64,000 nucleotides of DNA from Desulfuromonadales bacterium. GTDB taxonomy: Bacteria; Desulfobacterota; Desulfuromonadia; Desulfuromonadales; BM103. The stretch is taken from NCBI GenBank assembly GCA_030145195.1, contig JAQYVY010000010.1, positions 16,975 to 80,974 of the forward strand, given 5' to 3'. The translations under genes were made by a program, and so were the position numbers. Of this stretch, positions 62,948-64,000 are shown piece after piece (positions within the stretch are counted from its first letter, which is position 1; each line of letters begins with the position of its first letter). The notes beneath the pieces are model-generated. The model did not search any database. It was not told the origin of the DNA and was given only the letters and a program-made list of their open reading frames with translations.

Positions 62948-62989
62948 TGTGACTCCTAAAGTTGGCTGTGTAGCGCCTGGACACTGGTC

Positions 62990-63832
62990 CTACCCACAAA
63001 AAGTGGACACGTTTAATTGAGCAAACTGCTGCTCAAACTTATGCGAACTGACATAACCAAGCGAGGAATGACGCCGCATACGATTATAGAATATTTCGAT
63101 ATACTCAAACACCCCGGCCTTTACTTCATCGACGGTCTTGTAATCCTCAGCGTAGATCAATTCCACCTTCAAGCGGCTGAAGAATGATTCCATGACTGCA
63201 TTATCCCAGCAATTACCTTTGCGGCTCATACTGCAATCGATTTCGTAGTTCCTGAGTGCTTCCTGATACTCATTGCCTCTGTACTGTACGCCACGATCCG
63301 AATGGATCAACATATTGCCTTTTGGCTCGCGTTGCGAGACAGCCATATTGAGGGCTTCGAGAATCAGACTTTCACGCATGTGTCTTTCCAGCGCCCAGCC
63401 AACAACCTTCCGTGAGAACAAATCGACCACTGCTGCAAGGTATAACCAGGTGCGGCCAACCCTAATGTAGGTGATATCGGAAACCCACTTCAAGTTTGGG
63501 GCCTGCGCCTTAAAGTTCTGCCGCAACACATTGGCGCTAATATTGGTCTTTGCTTCTGTGCGCGGAAAGTAACGAAACCGCTTGCCGTTGCGAGCTCGTA
63601 AGCCTTGTTCCTTGAGCAGATCAGCCACATGGTTTCTGCTACAGGCGATCCCTAGCTCGTTCAACTCAATAGTCAGACGTGGAGCACCGTAGCGCTTTTT
63701 GAAGCGTTTGAACGTTGACTCGACCGCTATTCCAACGCGCTCCCTTTGCAGTTCACGTAGGCTGACAGGTCGCTTCAGCCAGTCATAAAAACCTGACCTA
63801 GAGACCGAAAGAACACGGCACATCATGGTCAC
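62990..63832 (-). CDS. IS3-family transposase OrfB (DDE integrase core)
   Basis: 280 residues. An HTH_21 region (FKKRYGAPRLTIELNELGIACSRNHVADLLKEQGLRAR) precedes the rve core with the DDE triad: first Asp in WVSDITYIRVG, second in LIHSDRGVQYRG, and Glu in NAVMESFFSRLKVE, followed by the IS3-typical YNRMRRHSSLGYVSSHKFEQQF. All catalytic residues are intact, so the element could be active. The conserved frame continues upstream of the first ATG (KYALIKSCRYEYRV), which implies that the working product is an OrfAB fusion made by -1 frameshifting. Confidence 0.95.
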   Translation of the reverse strand: MTMMCRVLSVSRSGFYDWLKRPVSLRELQRERVGIAVESTFKRFKKRYGAPRLTIELNELGIACSRNHVADLLKEQGLRARNGKRFRYFPRTEAKTNISANVLRQNFKAQAPNLKWVSDITYIRVGRTWLYLAAVVDLFSRKVVGWALERHMRESLILEALNMAVSQREPKGNMLIHSDRGVQYRGNEYQEALRNYEIDCSMSRKGNCWDNAVMESFFSRLKVELIYAEDYKTVDEVKAGVFEYIEIFYNRMRRHSSLGYVSSHKFEQQFAQLNVSTFCG

Positions 63833-63870
63833 TCGATACTCATACCGACAAGACTTAATCAGGGCATACT

Positions 63871-64000
63871 TTATTCGTCGGCCTTTGCAAAGTACGCCGT
63901 CGCTTTTTTTAAGAAGTCGCGCTCCTCTTTGAGATCTGCGACCTCTTTTTTCAGTTTCCGGATTTCGGCGGATTCTTCTTTTGAATAGTTCGTGCCGTCC
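63871..64000 (-). CDS. IS3-family transposase OrfA, C-terminal part (start outside window)
   Basis: The visible 42 codons read as a leucine-zipper tail: SAEIRKLKKEVADLKEERDFLKKATAYFAKADE and stop, the standard OrfA ending that follows an HTH domain. The run TTAAAAAAAG within DFLKKA (about 63903-63912) is an A7G slippery site, where a -1 shift would lead into the orfB frame. The HTH part lies beyond base 64000. Confidence 0.9.
   Translation of the reverse strand, partial: DGTNYSKEESAEIRKLKKEVADLKEERDFLKKATAYFAKADE

Larger units (their letters stand above)
62985..64000 (-). mobile_element. IS3-family insertion sequence, right end and most of the transposase (continues beyond window)
   Basis: The boundary at 62985 is set by TGGTCCTACCCAC and the following AAAAAGTGGACACG, which resemble the terminal inverted repeat of the IS3 subgroup (TGATCxTACCCAxxAATxGTGGACAC). 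The orfB stop lies inside the repeat, as usual for IS3. The CAC just outside could be a 3-bp target duplication, which cannot be checked because the other end is outside the window. Confidence 0.88.

Overview
The window reads as chromosomal DNA of a Desulfuromonadales-type bacterium (Geobacter/Desulfuromonas/Pelobacter relatives). The evidence is multihaem c-type cytochromes with an NHL propeller and a parvulin, a ResB/CcsA cytochrome c maturation pair, a fused PilMNOP/GspDEFG system whose secretin ends in a cohesin-like domain, and the order tig-clpP-clpX-lon-hup. No rRNA, origin or phage is present. Names rest on motif reading and family memory; no database search was run.

Layout. 1-2.7 kb: leftward biotin operon bioW-bioF-bioH behind a near-perfect BirA-type operator. 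2.8-4.7 kb: ccsA-resB. 4.7-7 kb: a pseudo-receiver/GAF protein, a HAD hydrolase, a small ORF and a large inverted-repeat element. 7-12.4 kb: leftward xseA-M23 peptidase-xseB-ispA-dxs. 12.4-19.4 kb: a ParA-like ATPase with an extra C-terminal region, a YibQ-type deacetylase, and ctpA-envC-ftsX-ftsE, in which ftsE and ftsX are separated by a repeat. 19.5-29.2 kb: nine tightly coupled genes for a type II secretion/type IV pilus-like machine. 29.3-33.5 kb: a cluster resembling OmcE-type cytochrome filament loci (octahaem and tetrahaem cytochromes, NHL lipoprotein, PPIase). 33.6-40.7 kb: tRNAs, HU, Lon, ClpX, ClpP, trigger factor and a second tRNA array (Pro-Arg-His-Leu). 40.7-50.6 kb: tonB, a divergent TonB-dependent receptor, and an operon of a hybrid histidine kinase plus two membrane-anchored LVIVD beta-propellers. 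50.7-57.7 kb: HxlR regulator and its divergent quinone-oxidoreductase target, an M16C peptidase, a threonine aldolase and an SrkA-like kinase.

57.7-64 kb is accessory. It holds two small conserved-looking genes, a transposase remnant, hipBA behind four 18-bp palindromes spaced exactly 27 bp apart, and then a leftward series of small genes including higBA. Sequences between the latter have the folded architecture of integron attC sites, which suggests a cassette array without a visible integrase. An IS3-family element interrupts it and runs off the right end.

The most interesting points are the putative attC/cassette array, the phased hip operators, the OmcE-like locus, the receptor/two-propeller/sensor-kinase cluster, the coexistence of BioW and BioH in one BirA-controlled operon, and an interspersed repeat family that splits ftsE from ftsX.
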